From: Pseudomonas sp. PDM15
Lineage (GTDB): Bacteria > Pseudomonadota > Gammaproteobacteria > Pseudomonadales > Pseudomonadaceae
Length of the DNA: 64,000 nt
NCBI RefSeq assembly: GCF_014851565.1
Contig: NZ_JACVAA010000009.1
Coordinates: forward strand, 82,333 to 146,332
Direction: 5' to 3'
Part shown: positions 42,804 through 51,343 of the stretch, piece after piece
Numbering within the stretch: the first letter of the stretch is position 1
Layout of the letters: each line of letters starts with the position of its first letter
Position numbers and translations under genes: made by a program
The notes under the pieces: generated by a model
Seen by the model: only the letters and a program-made list of their open reading frames with translations
Database searches by the model: none
Told to the model about the DNA's origin: nothing

Positions 42804-43917
42804 ATAGGTGGACGGATCCTCGGGCCTGTTCACCGTTCCGTTCTTAACCTCCCTCCTCCCTCACCTAATCGGGCACTGTGGGTTTCATATAGGTGGACAG
42901 ATTCTCGGCTGAAGTCCTTCAGGGCATCAGCTTAGGGCTCTCCCTGCCCTAATGCCCTCTATTAAGGCCGAGAATCTGTCCACCTATGCTTCACATCCAG
43001 GCGTTTTCAGCTCCGAGAATCTGTCCACATATCATCCGGCTGTAATGCCCGTCCCGTAAGGGCTTTGCTCCAGTTCCGAGGAACTGTCCACCTATTCCGG
43101 TAATCGGGCTGCTGAGCTCAGCCATTCCTTCGCTTGCCGAGGATTTGTCCACCTATTGGCTGAATCGTTTGAGCATGCGACTTCTAGAAGAGCATCCTAA
43201 GCCATTGCCGCATAAGGGATTGAAGGCTCGCTGGCAGAGGATCTGTCCACCAATCCCTACTTTAAGTTGCCGAGGATTTGTCCACTTATCGGTGAGATTT
43301 TGCTCCGCCGAGGATCCGTCCACCTGTAATGCAGCCGGCGAACTTTCCCTCGCCCGAGGATCTGTCCACCTGTTAGGTTCCTGGTAGCCAAGAATGGGGC
43401 GTCTGGATGCCGCCGAGAATCTGTCCACCTATAGGAATGGCCTCTGCAGTACGCCTCGTCTGAGGGCCTCTCTGCCTTTGGCGGCGGTATGGATCGCTTC
43501 GGTGCTGCGTATGCATCGGTCGTTCAGGCTGCCCGCTCCCTGATTACCCGCTTTTGCTTTTCCGAGGAAACGTCCACCTTTCTTTGTGGCATCTGGTCTT
43601 GGGGTGTGGATAAGTGTGTCTTGGCGCGTTGCTGGCCTGTCGCTTTATAAGAAAAGCCTTTAGATATTTTTATTCTTGTTTTTAAAGGGAGGTGAAATGT
43701 TCTGAAACCCTTGTGGCACTAGGCTTCTAGCTTGGTCGGAAAGGTCGCTAAGTGGACGTTTCCTCGGAATTGGTGGGCGTCTGCTCGGTTTGATGTGGCC
43801 GATTAGTCGGTAAGCGTGGGCATATCCTCGGAACTGGTGGACGTTTCCTCGGCGCTATCCACAGGCTGTGAGGCACGCCTACTTGGCTGCAAGCCCAATA
43901 GGTGGACAGATTCTCGG
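42804..43917. other. oriV 2: large iteron array with DnaA box and AT-rich region
   Basis: About 15 copies of a 20-base repeat, consensus CCGAGRATCTGTCCACCTAT. Reverse copies at 42804, 42889, 43748, 43833 (partial) and 43898. Forward copies at 42968, 43013, 43076, 43137, 43235, 43270, 43308, 43354, 43413 and 43562. A perfect DnaA box TGTGGATAA is at 43605-43613 and a near one (CTATCCACA) at 43855. 43642-43690 is AT-rich, a likely melting site. The reverse copies near 43748-43917 lie just before the rep ATG and probably autoregulate it. No credible gene lies in 42794-43978. Confidence 0.85.
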
Positions 43918-43978
43918 ACATCTGGACGGATTGCGTAATTTCCCCTGTATGCTTTGGCTGCACGCGAGGGGGTTTAAG

Positions 43979-44869
43979 ATGACTGATTCAGCTAGGGCCA
44001 ACAAGAGCCTTCACGATACAGACGATGAGCTGCCAGCGATCGACATGGTGATCGATGGCGTGTCCATCAATCCTCAGGATCTGCTGGGCGACGATCTTGG
44101 CGACGACTACCCAAGCACCTGGAATCGCGTGATTGGCCAGTCAAATGCCCTGGTCACATCCTCCTATCACCTATCGCTTTCGGAGATTCGACTTCTTCGT
44201 CTCTGCATGTCGGCTATCGACTCTAGGCGCCCTCTGCGGCCGAAGGTGTTTGTGATTCGGGCCTCTGATTACGCGGAGACTTTCAACGTTACCCTCGATG
44301 CCGCCTATCTCGCGTTGCGCGACGCGAGCAATACCCTGTTCGATCGTGAGATACGGATCGGTACGAACAAGAGCGGCCGGCGAATCCGGTGGGTCAGTGA
44401 GGTCAAGTATCACCAGGGTATGGGTGAGGTAGAAGTTCACTTCACAGACCAGGTAATGCCTCAGCTCACCGCACTTGAGCGCCAGTACACGGCTTATCGT
44501 GCTGGCGAGATCGTTAATCTCAACAGCGTGTACAGCGTCAGGATCTATGAGTGGCTCTGCCAGTTTCGCTCCACTGGTTGGATGAAGATCACTGTGCAGG
44601 AGTTGCGTGATCGTCTCCAGCTTCAGGAGACCTACAGCCAGTTCAGAGATTTGCGCCGGCGCGTGATTGAGCATGCGGTGGAGGAGATCAATCGCACCGC
44701 TGATCTCGACGTGAAGGTCACCTACCAGAAGAAGGGGCGCTCGGTCGAAATGATCTGCTTCACGTTCTCCGTTAAGCCGCAGGTGCAGCAGCCGCTCGAT
44801 CTGGAGCCTTCGCTTGAGGACATTCATGCAGACTTGCCTCCAGCGCAGGCCGCCGGCGGTGATCGCTGA
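43979..44869 (+). CDS. repA: RepB/Rep_3-family replication initiator
   Basis: A 296-residue initiator with tandem winged-helix domains: SNALVTSSYHLSLSEIRLL, then VFVIRASDYAETFNV, and in the second half YSVRIYEWLCQFRSTGW and KITVQELRDRLQLQETYSQF, the hallmark order of Rep_3 (RepA/RepB/RepE-type). GAGGGGG sits 7 bases before the ATG at 43979. Iterons on both sides of its promoter region suggest binding for initiation and autorepression. It starts a rep-parA-parB unit. It is unrelated to the TrfA-like protein at 10115. Confidence 0.9.
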   Translation: MTDSARANKSLHDTDDELPAIDMVIDGVSINPQDLLGDDLGDDYPSTWNRVIGQSNALVTSSYHLSLSEIRLLRLCMSAIDSRRPLRPKVFVIRASDYAETFNVTLDAAYLALRDASNTLFDREIRIGTNKSGRRIRWVSEVKYHQGMGEVEVHFTDQVMPQLTALERQYTAYRAGEIVNLNSVYSVRIYEWLCQFRSTGWMKITVQELRDRLQLQETYSQFRDLRRRVIEHAVEEINRTADLDVKVTYQKKGRSVEMICFTFSVKPQVQQPLDLEPSLEDIHADLPPAQAAGGDR

Positions 44870-44979
44870 GGGCCGTTATAGGGTATTTAGGCAAAAAACA
44901 CACGAAAACCATATAAACGGCTTGCGGTCTGCTGTTGATGGTATATGGTTACGCCTACAGTCAACCTGAGGACGTGGCC

Positions 44980-46092
44980 ATGGCCGATGCTCAAGCGCAA
45001 GAAAGTTATCCGTATACCGACTTCGATTCCCTTTACCTCCCTCCGCAGTTTGCAGCTGATGCCCTGGGCATCAGCCTGCAGACGCTGAAGGCTGCCGAGC
45101 CTGACCTGGGCGTAGATATTCGGCGTGTGCCGCGTGGCACTGTTTCCGCGCGGGTTTACACTCCGGCGGACATCTTCAAGATTGCGGCGCTTCGTCGGGA
45201 TAAAGGTCTGACTAAGAGCCTCTCCAGGCCGATCACGGTGTCGACTTTTGTTCAAAAGGGCGGCACTGGCAAAACTACCTGCTCTGTGAATCTGGCACTC
45301 TCTTTTGCTTTTGCGGGTTACCGCACCCTCCTCATTGATAACGATCCCCAAGCCGATGCGTCCAGCATGCTCGGGTACGATCCTGATTTGACCCCCGCTG
45401 AGCTCGAAGAGGTGGGCGTGCCTGCTGACCGCGCTATCGATGGTCACTTTGGCAATCTCTTGGGTGTCAGCAATATGTTCCCTCCCCTTCCACTAGATAA
45501 GGTGATCAAGAAGCCCTTCGGTGAGTACGGTCCTCATCTGATTCCGGCGGAGGAATCGCTTGATGACTTGGATGTGGCGCTCGGGGCGGCTAACAATTCC
45601 GACTTCCGCTACGCGTCCCACATCGTGAAGGCTCGCGCGGGTCAGTTGCCGGCCTGTGACTTTAGTGGCTATGACGTGATCATCTTCGACAACGCGCCAT
45701 CCGGCTCGTTACTGACCCGCAACAGCATGGTTGCGAGTGACTTCCTGGTTTGCCCCATCCGGATGGATAAGTTCTCTTTCAGGGCGCTCACTCGTCTTGC
45801 CGGTAAGCTGGCCGCTTTCCAGGAAGACTTCCAGCGATCGCCAGAAATCGTCGCGATCCCGACGATGTTCATAAAGAATCGCCCGCGGATCATGACCAAC
45901 CTAGCGCGGCTCTCCGAGCTCTTCCCTGGCAAAGTCACAGACAGCAAGCTTTTCTTCTCGGAGGATTATTCCAAGGCGCTTGAGGATGGCGTGCCTATCC
46001 TGGCTTGGAAAGTTGGGTCGGATAACTCGCTTGGGGCGATGCGGCAGGTTTTCGCTGAGGTGTTGCAGAGGATTCGCGAAACCCTCCACTGA
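44980..46092 (+). CDS. parA: ParA partition ATPase
   Basis: A 370-residue Walker-type ParA with an N-terminal DNA-binding region (AADALGISLQTLKAAE, VYTPADIFKIAALR), so type Ia. Deviant Walker A KGGTGKTTCSVNLA (about residues 94-107), DNDPQADAS, and Walker B VIIFDNAPSG. The start at 44980 has GAGG 8 bases upstream. It is separated from parB by 107 bases holding three parS-like palindromes. ParA would move ParB-parS complexes over the nucleoid and repress the operon. Confidence 0.92.
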   Translation: MADAQAQESYPYTDFDSLYLPPQFAADALGISLQTLKAAEPDLGVDIRRVPRGTVSARVYTPADIFKIAALRRDKGLTKSLSRPITVSTFVQKGGTGKTTCSVNLALSFAFAGYRTLLIDNDPQADASSMLGYDPDLTPAELEEVGVPADRAIDGHFGNLLGVSNMFPPLPLDKVIKKPFGEYGPHLIPAEESLDDLDVALGAANNSDFRYASHIVKARAGQLPACDFSGYDVIIFDNAPSGSLLTRNSMVASDFLVCPIRMDKFSFRALTRLAGKLAAFQEDFQRSPEIVAIPTMFIKNRPRIMTNLARLSELFPGKVTDSKLFFSEDYSKALEDGVPILAWKVGSDNSLGAMRQVFAEVLQRIRETLH

Positions 46093-46093
46093 G

Positions 46094-46176
46094 CTATGCA
46101 CGGTGCATAGCTGTTTAAAAAACAACCTATGCACGGTGCATAGGTGATCGAAAATTGACCTATGCACGGTGCATAG
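46094..46176. promoter_or_regulatory. parS-like centromere: three 17-base palindromes
   Basis: CTATGCACGGTGCATAG, a perfect dyad with 8-base arms, occurs at 46094-46110, 46127-46143 and 46160-46176, exactly 33 bases apart, all in the parA-parB gap. Equal phasing of about three helical turns places the three sites on one DNA face. It is the likely ParB binding centromere and possibly a parB operator. No other copy was noticed in the window. Confidence 0.8.
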
Positions 46177-46199
46177 GTGGAAAATCGAAGGGGTGTCCC

Positions 46200-47207
46200 A
46201 TGCCAAAAGTAACAAGGCGCCTGGGGGTTGACCGGGCAGCTGAGGCTGCTGTGCCTGACGCGCATTTGCCACCAACGCATCTCCAGGGTGTTCGTGCTCC
46301 GGAGAAGATTCCAGAGGCAAATCTTGAGGTGACGCTGGAGGATATCTTGGCGCAGCAAGAAGCTTCGTCTGCAGCCCCCGCCGTGCCAGTGGCGCCAGTG
46401 GCTGTCGCTGCAGTTGATCCTGCATTCGAAATAAAGAAGATCCCCGTGGGGATGATTGACGTCTCCCCATACCAGCCGCGGTTGGTGATCAGTGAGGAGG
46501 CTCTCGGTCGCCTGGCTGATGCAATTCAGGCCGCAGGTGGCTTGCGTCAGCCGATTCTTGTAAGGCCAAAAGCCGACGGCCGGTACGAGTTGGTCGGCGG
46601 CGAGCGACGTTGGAGAGCTCATCAGCTCCTTCATTGGTCGGATATCGAGGCGCGTATTCGCGAGATGTCTGATGAGGAGGCTGAGATCACCGCCGTGGCT
46701 GACAACCAGGGTGATGAGGATCTCTCGGATTTCGAGCTGGCTAAGGCGTACAGCAAGATCCTGGATAAGGGGCTTGAGCCTTCTATGAGCGCCCTTGCTC
46801 GGCGCGTCGGCGTTAACCAGTCAACGATCAGTCGCTGCCTTGGTTATTTGAAGCTGCCGAAAAGTGTTCAGGCTTTGCTGGAGAAAAAGCCGGATTTGAT
46901 TGGTACGAAGCAGGTGCTGAAGTTCGTAGAGCTTTCGCAGGCTCATGAGGACGTTGTGCTTGAAGCAGTTGCCGGCATTGGCGACGGTCGATTTACTCAG
47001 GAGGGCGCGGTGCGGTGGGTTCAGTCCACCATTAGCGGCGGTCGAGGTGCTGGAAAGGAGAGTCGAACGCTGTTTTCCAAAGGGAAGCCACTTGGAAGCA
47101 TCAAGGTGGCTGGGAGCAAGGTCGAGCTTTCGTGTGTGAAAGGTGTCGACCCTGCTAAGCTCGCTGAGTTGGTTTCCAGTTACTTGGAGACGATCGAGCT
47201 GGACTAA
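46200..47207 (+). CDS. parB: ParB centromere-binding protein
   Basis: A 335-residue ParB/Spo0J-family CTPase. The N-terminal domain shows IDVSPYQPRL, GGLRQPILVRP and the CTP-binding GGERRWRAH (about residues 134-142); the HTH is SALARRVGVNQSTISRCLGY (about residue 196). A flexible N-terminus (1-75) may contact ParA. AAGGGG lies 6 bases before ATG 46200. A terminator follows at 47226. Expected to load on the palindromes at 46094-46176. Confidence 0.92.
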   Translation: MPKVTRRLGVDRAAEAAVPDAHLPPTHLQGVRAPEKIPEANLEVTLEDILAQQEASSAAPAVPVAPVAVAAVDPAFEIKKIPVGMIDVSPYQPRLVISEEALGRLADAIQAAGGLRQPILVRPKADGRYELVGGERRWRAHQLLHWSDIEARIREMSDEEAEITAVADNQGDEDLSDFELAKAYSKILDKGLEPSMSALARRVGVNQSTISRCLGYLKLPKSVQALLEKKPDLIGTKQVLKFVELSQAHEDVVLEAVAGIGDGRFTQEGAVRWVQSTISGGRGAGKESRTLFSKGKPLGSIKVAGSKVELSCVKGVDPAKLAELVSSYLETIELD

Positions 47208-47225
47208 GCGACGGCTCTAAAAAAT

Positions 47226-47247
47226 GCCCGGTTATGCCGGGCTTTTT
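47226..47247 (+). terminator. Terminator after parB
   Basis: Stem GCCCGG-TTATG-CCGGGC followed by five T, 19 bases after the parB stop. Ends the rep-par unit. Confidence 0.85.
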
Positions 47248-47277
47248 GTTTTCTGGATGAACTTTAATCAGATCGCC

Positions 47278-47286
47278 TGTTATACT
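47278..47286 (+). promoter_or_regulatory. Extended -10 promoter for topB-like gene
   Basis: TGTTATACT (TG-N-TATACT) 32 bases before the topoisomerase ATG and after the parB terminator. No clear -35. A similar TGTTATGCT precedes the lipoprotein gene at 50678. Confidence 0.5.
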
Positions 47287-47317
47287 ATCGACATCATGTA
47301 AGAAAATTGAGGTCGAT

Positions 47318-49477
47318 ATGTCGACGGTCGTTCTCTGTGAAAAGCCGGATCAGTCCAAGGCTCATGCCTCGCTTTTCGGCATCGCTGAAAGCGGCAGAGG
47401 GTATTACAAGGCCAAGAACGGCTGGGTATTCACCCATTCGATCGGTCACATGGTTGAAATGCTTGAGCCGAGTAAGCTGGATCCGCGCTGGGATAAATGG
47501 TCCCTCGAAGATTTGCCTATCATTCCTCCGTCCTGGAAGGTCGCGGCTGTCAACGGCAAGGCGGACCAACTGCGCACTGTGCTCGGTTTCTTGAAAACGG
47601 CCGATGAGATCATTATCGCTACCGACTGCGGGCGAGAAGGCGAGCTGATCGGGCGAGAGTTGATTGAGCTATCCGGGAACCGCAAACATAGGCTCATGAG
47701 GTTCTGGTCGTCTGCCCTGGACGAAGCCAGCCTCCGTAACGCCTGGAAAGCACTCAAGGACGGACGCGATTTCGATACGCTCTACGCGGCCGCGCTGATT
47801 CGTCAGCGATTCGACTACATGTGGGGGATGACTAACAGCCGCGGCGCGACGCTTACGCTTGCACCGCCCAAGGTCGTCTTTCCAGTCGGGCGAGTTCAAA
47901 CTCCGGTGCTTAACCTGGTGGTGATGCGACACCTGGCCATCGTCAACTTTACCCCGAAGATTTTCTTCACCTTGGCTGCAGACGTTTCGACAGCTGTTGG
48001 CAATCTGACGATGACCTTTGCGCCTAAAGGTGACGAACACCGTTTGTGGGAAAAGTCCAAGGCCGATGCTTTGGCAGCAGCTGTAAACGGCGCTAGAGGT
48101 CCACTGGTCGTTAAGTCGGCCGACCAAAAGGAGTCCCCTCCGAAATTCCCAAGTCTTTCTGATCTGCAGAAAGACTGCAGTAAGCGTTGGAAATGGACGC
48201 TCGATCAGACGCTGGAAGTTTGCCAGGCGCTGTACGACGCCAAGTATGTCTCCTATCCCCGCACCTCATGCAACATCATGCCGGAGGAGCAGATTCCTGA
48301 TGTCCCTGGGATCTTGTCGGCCCTGGAGTCGGCCGGCTGGGCACCTTCCTTGGCGGCCTGTGGCAGCGCGCAGCCGGTGTTCAGAAAGGATCGCATCAAG
48401 CCGGAGGCTGAGATCCAAAAGGATTTCGACCACCACGCCATTCTGCCCACCGCATCAGTACCGAGCGGGCTTGCGGGCGACGAAAAGAAGCTCTATCAGC
48501 TCATCGTTCTGTACTACATGCGCGCTTTTGCGCCGGACTATGAGTTCAACCAGGTAGACGTGACCATGCCTGCAGGCGGCATTCTACTGAAAGCCACCGG
48601 AATCACGCCGTTGAAGCAAGGCTTCAAAGCGCTTGAGGCGAAGCCGGAAGAGGCAGATGACGACGAGCCTGTCGAGAAGAGCGATGGCAAGCAAAAACTA
48701 CCACCGGTCACCGATGGCATGGAGGCTGTGGTCGATAAGGTCGATGTGAAGCAAGGCCAAACCCAGGCGCCTCCATACTACACGGAAGGTACGCTGCTGG
48801 AAGACATGATCAGCGTCCACAAGTTCGTGACCAACCAGGATCAGCGCGCGCGCCTGAAGGAAACGTCCGGTCTTGGGACCGAAGCGACTCGCGCATCCAT
48901 CATCAAAGAGCTGCGCAACCGAAAACTGATCGTCCCGGGGCCGGGGAAAGGCAAGATCGATTGTTCCGACAATGCGATCATGCTCATCCAGTCTCTGCCG
49001 GATATCTTGCGTGATCCAGGGCAAACCGCCATCTGGGAAGATTACATGGATCACGTACGGCATAAGCGCATCACCTTCGAGGCCGCCATGAAGGCTGCCG
49101 AAGATGCAGTGCGCAAATGCGCTGCCTATTTTCAGCAGCGTGGGGTGAATCAGGAGCGGGCAGAAGCATCCAAGCCGATCTTGGAGTTCAACGGGCATGC
49201 GGCCAATTGCCCGGCCTGCGCGAAGCCTATGGCGTACATCAAGACTGGCCGATTCGGCCCGTACTGGGGCTGCACGGACAGAGATGCTTGCAAGACAAGC
49301 CTTCGAGCTGCTGCTGATGGAAAACCCATTCCGAAAGCAGAGGTCGTTAAAGGCGACATCTGTCCCAAGTGCCAGAAGAGCCATCTGGTGATCCGCCAAG
49401 GAGCGAAGGGCCCGTTTTGGGCCTGCTCGGGATTCCCGAAGTGCAAGCACACGGTGAACATCGAAAACCCGGCGTAA
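47318..49477 (+). CDS. topB: DNA topoisomerase III, TopB-like (second type IA enzyme)
   Basis: A 719-residue topoisomerase III. The TOPRIM domain includes TDCGREGELIGREL (about residue 102), the D-x-G variant normal in many TopB proteins. The active-site Tyr is in KYVSYPRTSC (about residue 311). The C-terminus carries two zinc knuckles: CPACAKPM...GCTDRDAC (about 630-655) and CPKCQKSH...ACSGFPKC (about 682-705). It would decatenate plasmid replication or transfer intermediates. TopB of this type is common on Pseudomonas ICEs and plasmids. It follows parB after a terminator, with its own promoter. Confidence 0.92.
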   Translation: MSTVVLCEKPDQSKAHASLFGIAESGRGYYKAKNGWVFTHSIGHMVEMLEPSKLDPRWDKWSLEDLPIIPPSWKVAAVNGKADQLRTVLGFLKTADEIIIATDCGREGELIGRELIELSGNRKHRLMRFWSSALDEASLRNAWKALKDGRDFDTLYAAALIRQRFDYMWGMTNSRGATLTLAPPKVVFPVGRVQTPVLNLVVMRHLAIVNFTPKIFFTLAADVSTAVGNLTMTFAPKGDEHRLWEKSKADALAAAVNGARGPLVVKSADQKESPPKFPSLSDLQKDCSKRWKWTLDQTLEVCQALYDAKYVSYPRTSCNIMPEEQIPDVPGILSALESAGWAPSLAACGSAQPVFRKDRIKPEAEIQKDFDHHAILPTASVPSGLAGDEKKLYQLIVLYYMRAFAPDYEFNQVDVTMPAGGILLKATGITPLKQGFKALEAKPEEADDDEPVEKSDGKQKLPPVTDGMEAVVDKVDVKQGQTQAPPYYTEGTLLEDMISVHKFVTNQDQRARLKETSGLGTEATRASIIKELRNRKLIVPGPGKGKIDCSDNAIMLIQSLPDILRDPGQTAIWEDYMDHVRHKRITFEAAMKAAEDAVRKCAAYFQQRGVNQERAEASKPILEFNGHAANCPACAKPMAYIKTGRFGPYWGCTDRDACKTSLRAAADGKPIPKAEVVKGDICPKCQKSHLVIRQGAKGPFWACSGFPKCKHTVNIENPA

Positions 49478-49530
49478 GCGGCTTGACGCTATGCATTCAT
49501 ATACACTAATGTAAACACGGAGTAAGCGAG

Positions 49531-50196
49531 ATGAGTCAGCGAAGCCGAGAGGTCCTGGTCAACATCTTGTGTGGCTCGATGTCCGGCATGCGTCCGGCTA
49601 CCGAGCAGGAGCGCGAGCAGTATCAGCGCAACACGCAAACGAACTTTGACCTGCTGGTTGTAGGTAATACGCCAGCGCTGCAGGATGCGCATGTGTCGCG
49701 AGCTGGGCACGCGGGCGCTTTCGATTTTGATCGAGTCAAGCGCTACGAATCTGCTTGGCACGAGATGAAAGGGCGTGACCTTCAGGGTGGCACGTCGCTC
49801 AGCGAGTTGTACCCAGGTCGTGCAGTCAGTGATCCGTTCGTTGCGAAAGCTGTTGACGTTATTCGCCAGCATGCTCCGCAGTACGCCGGCAAGCTGATGC
49901 TCCACGGTTCAGCGTTTCCTTCGATGGCCATCGACATGGCCTCGGATTACATCGATCGAGCGACCTTCGATGACAAGACGCTCTCGGTCGAGGCGGCTAA
50001 GAACATTCAGATGTTCCTGACCGCCATGAGCGTGAGCAATGAGCAGGAGCATGTGCGCGATTTCGTGGCATCGTCTCCGACTCAGCTGCGTGAGATGCGA
50101 TCCGCATTGGATCGCGAGTTTTCAGCGTTTGAGTCGACTACGATTCAGACTCTGGTGGAAGAAATCGATCTGTCTCAGACTCCCTTGCCAGGCTAG
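49531..50196 (+). CDS. Hypothetical protein (221 aa)
   Basis: Unrecognised soluble protein. GGAG lies 8 bases before the ATG. Helical, with ATEQEREQYQRNTQTNFDLL at the start, an AHVSRAGHAGAFDF loop and helical repeats (SVEAAKNIQMFLTAMSVSN). No motif or signal. A TTGACG-type -35 and an AT-rich -10 may lie in the gap after topB (49482-49510). Its stop lies inside the hairpin at 50184. Confidence 0.55.
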   Translation: MSQRSREVLVNILCGSMSGMRPATEQEREQYQRNTQTNFDLLVVGNTPALQDAHVSRAGHAGAFDFDRVKRYESAWHEMKGRDLQGGTSLSELYPGRAVSDPFVAKAVDVIRQHAPQYAGKLMLHGSAFPSMAIDMASDYIDRATFDDKTLSVEAAKNIQMFLTAMSVSNEQEHVRDFVASSPTQLREMRSALDREFSAFESTTIQTLVEEIDLSQTPLPG

Positions 50197-50209
50197 GGAG
50201 CCTGGCAAG
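50184..50209 (+). promoter_or_regulatory. Strong hairpin over stop codon and next ribosome site
   Basis: Perfect 11-base arms CTTGCCAGGCT and AGCCTGGCAAG with loop AGGG. It contains the TAG of the 49531 gene and ends at the edge of the AAGGGG ribosome site of the 50219 gene. No T run, so translational control or mRNA stability is more likely than termination. Confidence 0.55.
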
Positions 50210-50218
50210 GGGTAGTGG

Positions 50219-50626
50219 ATGAGTAACGCGAAGCTCGGAAGGTTGATGGACCGAATAGCCCTCAGCGGCCTCGCCGGGGCTTACGCCCATTGTTTCGCGC
50301 ACTATGGCGATCATCGCCGGGCGATGCAGATGACGTGCAAGGCTGCCATCCGTGCTGGTTACCGCCCAGCCGCTTGCTGGGTCAGCGCCGCGATGCTGGC
50401 CGCGGGGCGGCCGACTCATACGGTTGCATTCACAAAAGGCTCATCCCCATCCTTCTTGATCGTCATGGCCGGTAGCGTCGGGATCGATTACGAGCTCGAT
50501 GTCATGTTTGACCCTGAGACCGGAGCTCCAGGTTGGAGGCTCATTGAGGGCGAGGCCGAGGATCTGTATCGCAGCTGGGCGCAGACTAAAGAAGCCGATG
50601 ATATCGACTACGACATCGCTTGCTGA
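50219..50626 (+). CDS. Hypothetical protein (135 aa)
   Basis: Unrecognised protein. Two short helical parts (RIALSGLAGAYAHCFAHYG) and a beta-rich centre (FLIVMAGSVGIDYELDVMF), then an acidic tail (KEADDIDYDI). No clear signal peptide. Ribosome site AGGGG 6 bases upstream, next to the hairpin. Function unknown. Confidence 0.5.
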   Translation: MSNAKLGRLMDRIALSGLAGAYAHCFAHYGDHRRAMQMTCKAAIRAGYRPAACWVSAAMLAAGRPTHTVAFTKGSSPSFLIVMAGSVGIDYELDVMFDPETGAPGWRLIEGEAEDLYRSWAQTKEADDIDYDIAC

Positions 50627-50677
50627 TCAATACCCTCCCTTAGAAAATTTTTTCTCAAACCCCTTGAACTTCTTTTC

Positions 50678-50686
50678 TGTTATGCT
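50678..50686 (+). promoter_or_regulatory. Extended -10 promoter for lipoprotein gene
   Basis: TGTTATGCT (TG-N-TATGCT) about 63 bases before the lipoprotein ATG. The -35 region is unclear. Confidence 0.4.
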
Positions 50687-50748
50687 TTCATATATACAAA
50701 GGCACAACGGAAGGCGATAGCCGCCGAGCCTACGGATCAAGGAGAACG

Positions 50749-51189
50749 ATGATGAAAAAGATGAAGCTGATCGCGCTGGTAGGGGCTCTGGTCGTGTCTG
50801 TCGCAGCTGTGCTGGGTTGCACCGGTCAGAAAACCAATGAGGTCTGGCCTGAGAAGTGGGATGCCGAGGCTACCGCTTACTTCAATGCGAATGTGCCTCC
50901 GCTGAAAAATCTGCCTGGCAAGGTCTACCACTTCCAGGTCGTGAAATACGAGAAAGGGAAGGGCGAGTTCTTTGCCAATTCGCTCTACATCGATGGCAAG
51001 CTCGTTGAAAACGATCTGCCGAATGCCAGCCACAAAGTGGGCGGTGTCTCTGCCGGTCAGCTCGAAGGCGTGCACATAGTCTTTACTGCAGATGAGGGTT
51101 ACAAGGTGGCTACCAAGTACGAGTTTGCTGACTCGATACACAAGGCCGTCGCAAACACTCTCCCTGTTTTCTTCAAGGACTATCTGTAA
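50749..51189 (+). CDS. Lipoprotein
   Basis: A 146-residue protein with a lipoprotein signal: KKMK, a hydrophobic stretch, and lipobox VLGC (Cys about residue 24). The mature part is an alpha/beta domain (VYHFQVVKYEKGKGEFFANS; VHIVFTADEGYK). Start at 50749 or 50752; the second gives a 7-base spacer from AAGGAG. It is monocistronic, with an extended -10 promoter and a terminator. It could act in surface or entry exclusion, which many plasmids encode as a lipoprotein, but the sequence does not prove it. Confidence 0.65.
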   Translation: MMKKMKLIALVGALVVSVAAVLGCTGQKTNEVWPEKWDAEATAYFNANVPPLKNLPGKVYHFQVVKYEKGKGEFFANSLYIDGKLVENDLPNASHKVGGVSAGQLEGVHIVFTADEGYKVATKYEFADSIHKAVANTLPVFFKDYL

Positions 51190-51228
51190 GTAAGGGCAAT
51201 CAATGAGATCAGATGTATCTGGTATAGA

Positions 51229-51257
51229 AGGGCGCACCGAATAGGGCGCCCTTTTTT
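51229..51257 (+). terminator. Terminator after lipoprotein gene
   Basis: Stem AGGGCGC / GCGCCCT with a 10-base loop and six T. Located 40 bases after the stop. Confidence 0.8.
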
Positions 51258-51343
51258 GTGCCTGGAGAATAGAGAGATGCCTAGCTCCGTGACATGTGTT
51301 TTCGGTAGGCTTCGGTCTGCCTGCCTACGATTGAGAGGCGTCC

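Noticed and set aside
42804..43917. CRISPR array
   Set aside because: Repeats are 20 bases in both orientations with irregular gaps and sit beside a rep gene and DnaA box; no cas genes. They are iterons.
47600..47660. Damaged TOPRIM motif in topoisomerase III (TDCGREGE)
   Set aside because: The D-x-G form is normal in many TopB-type enzymes, so no loss of function is implied.
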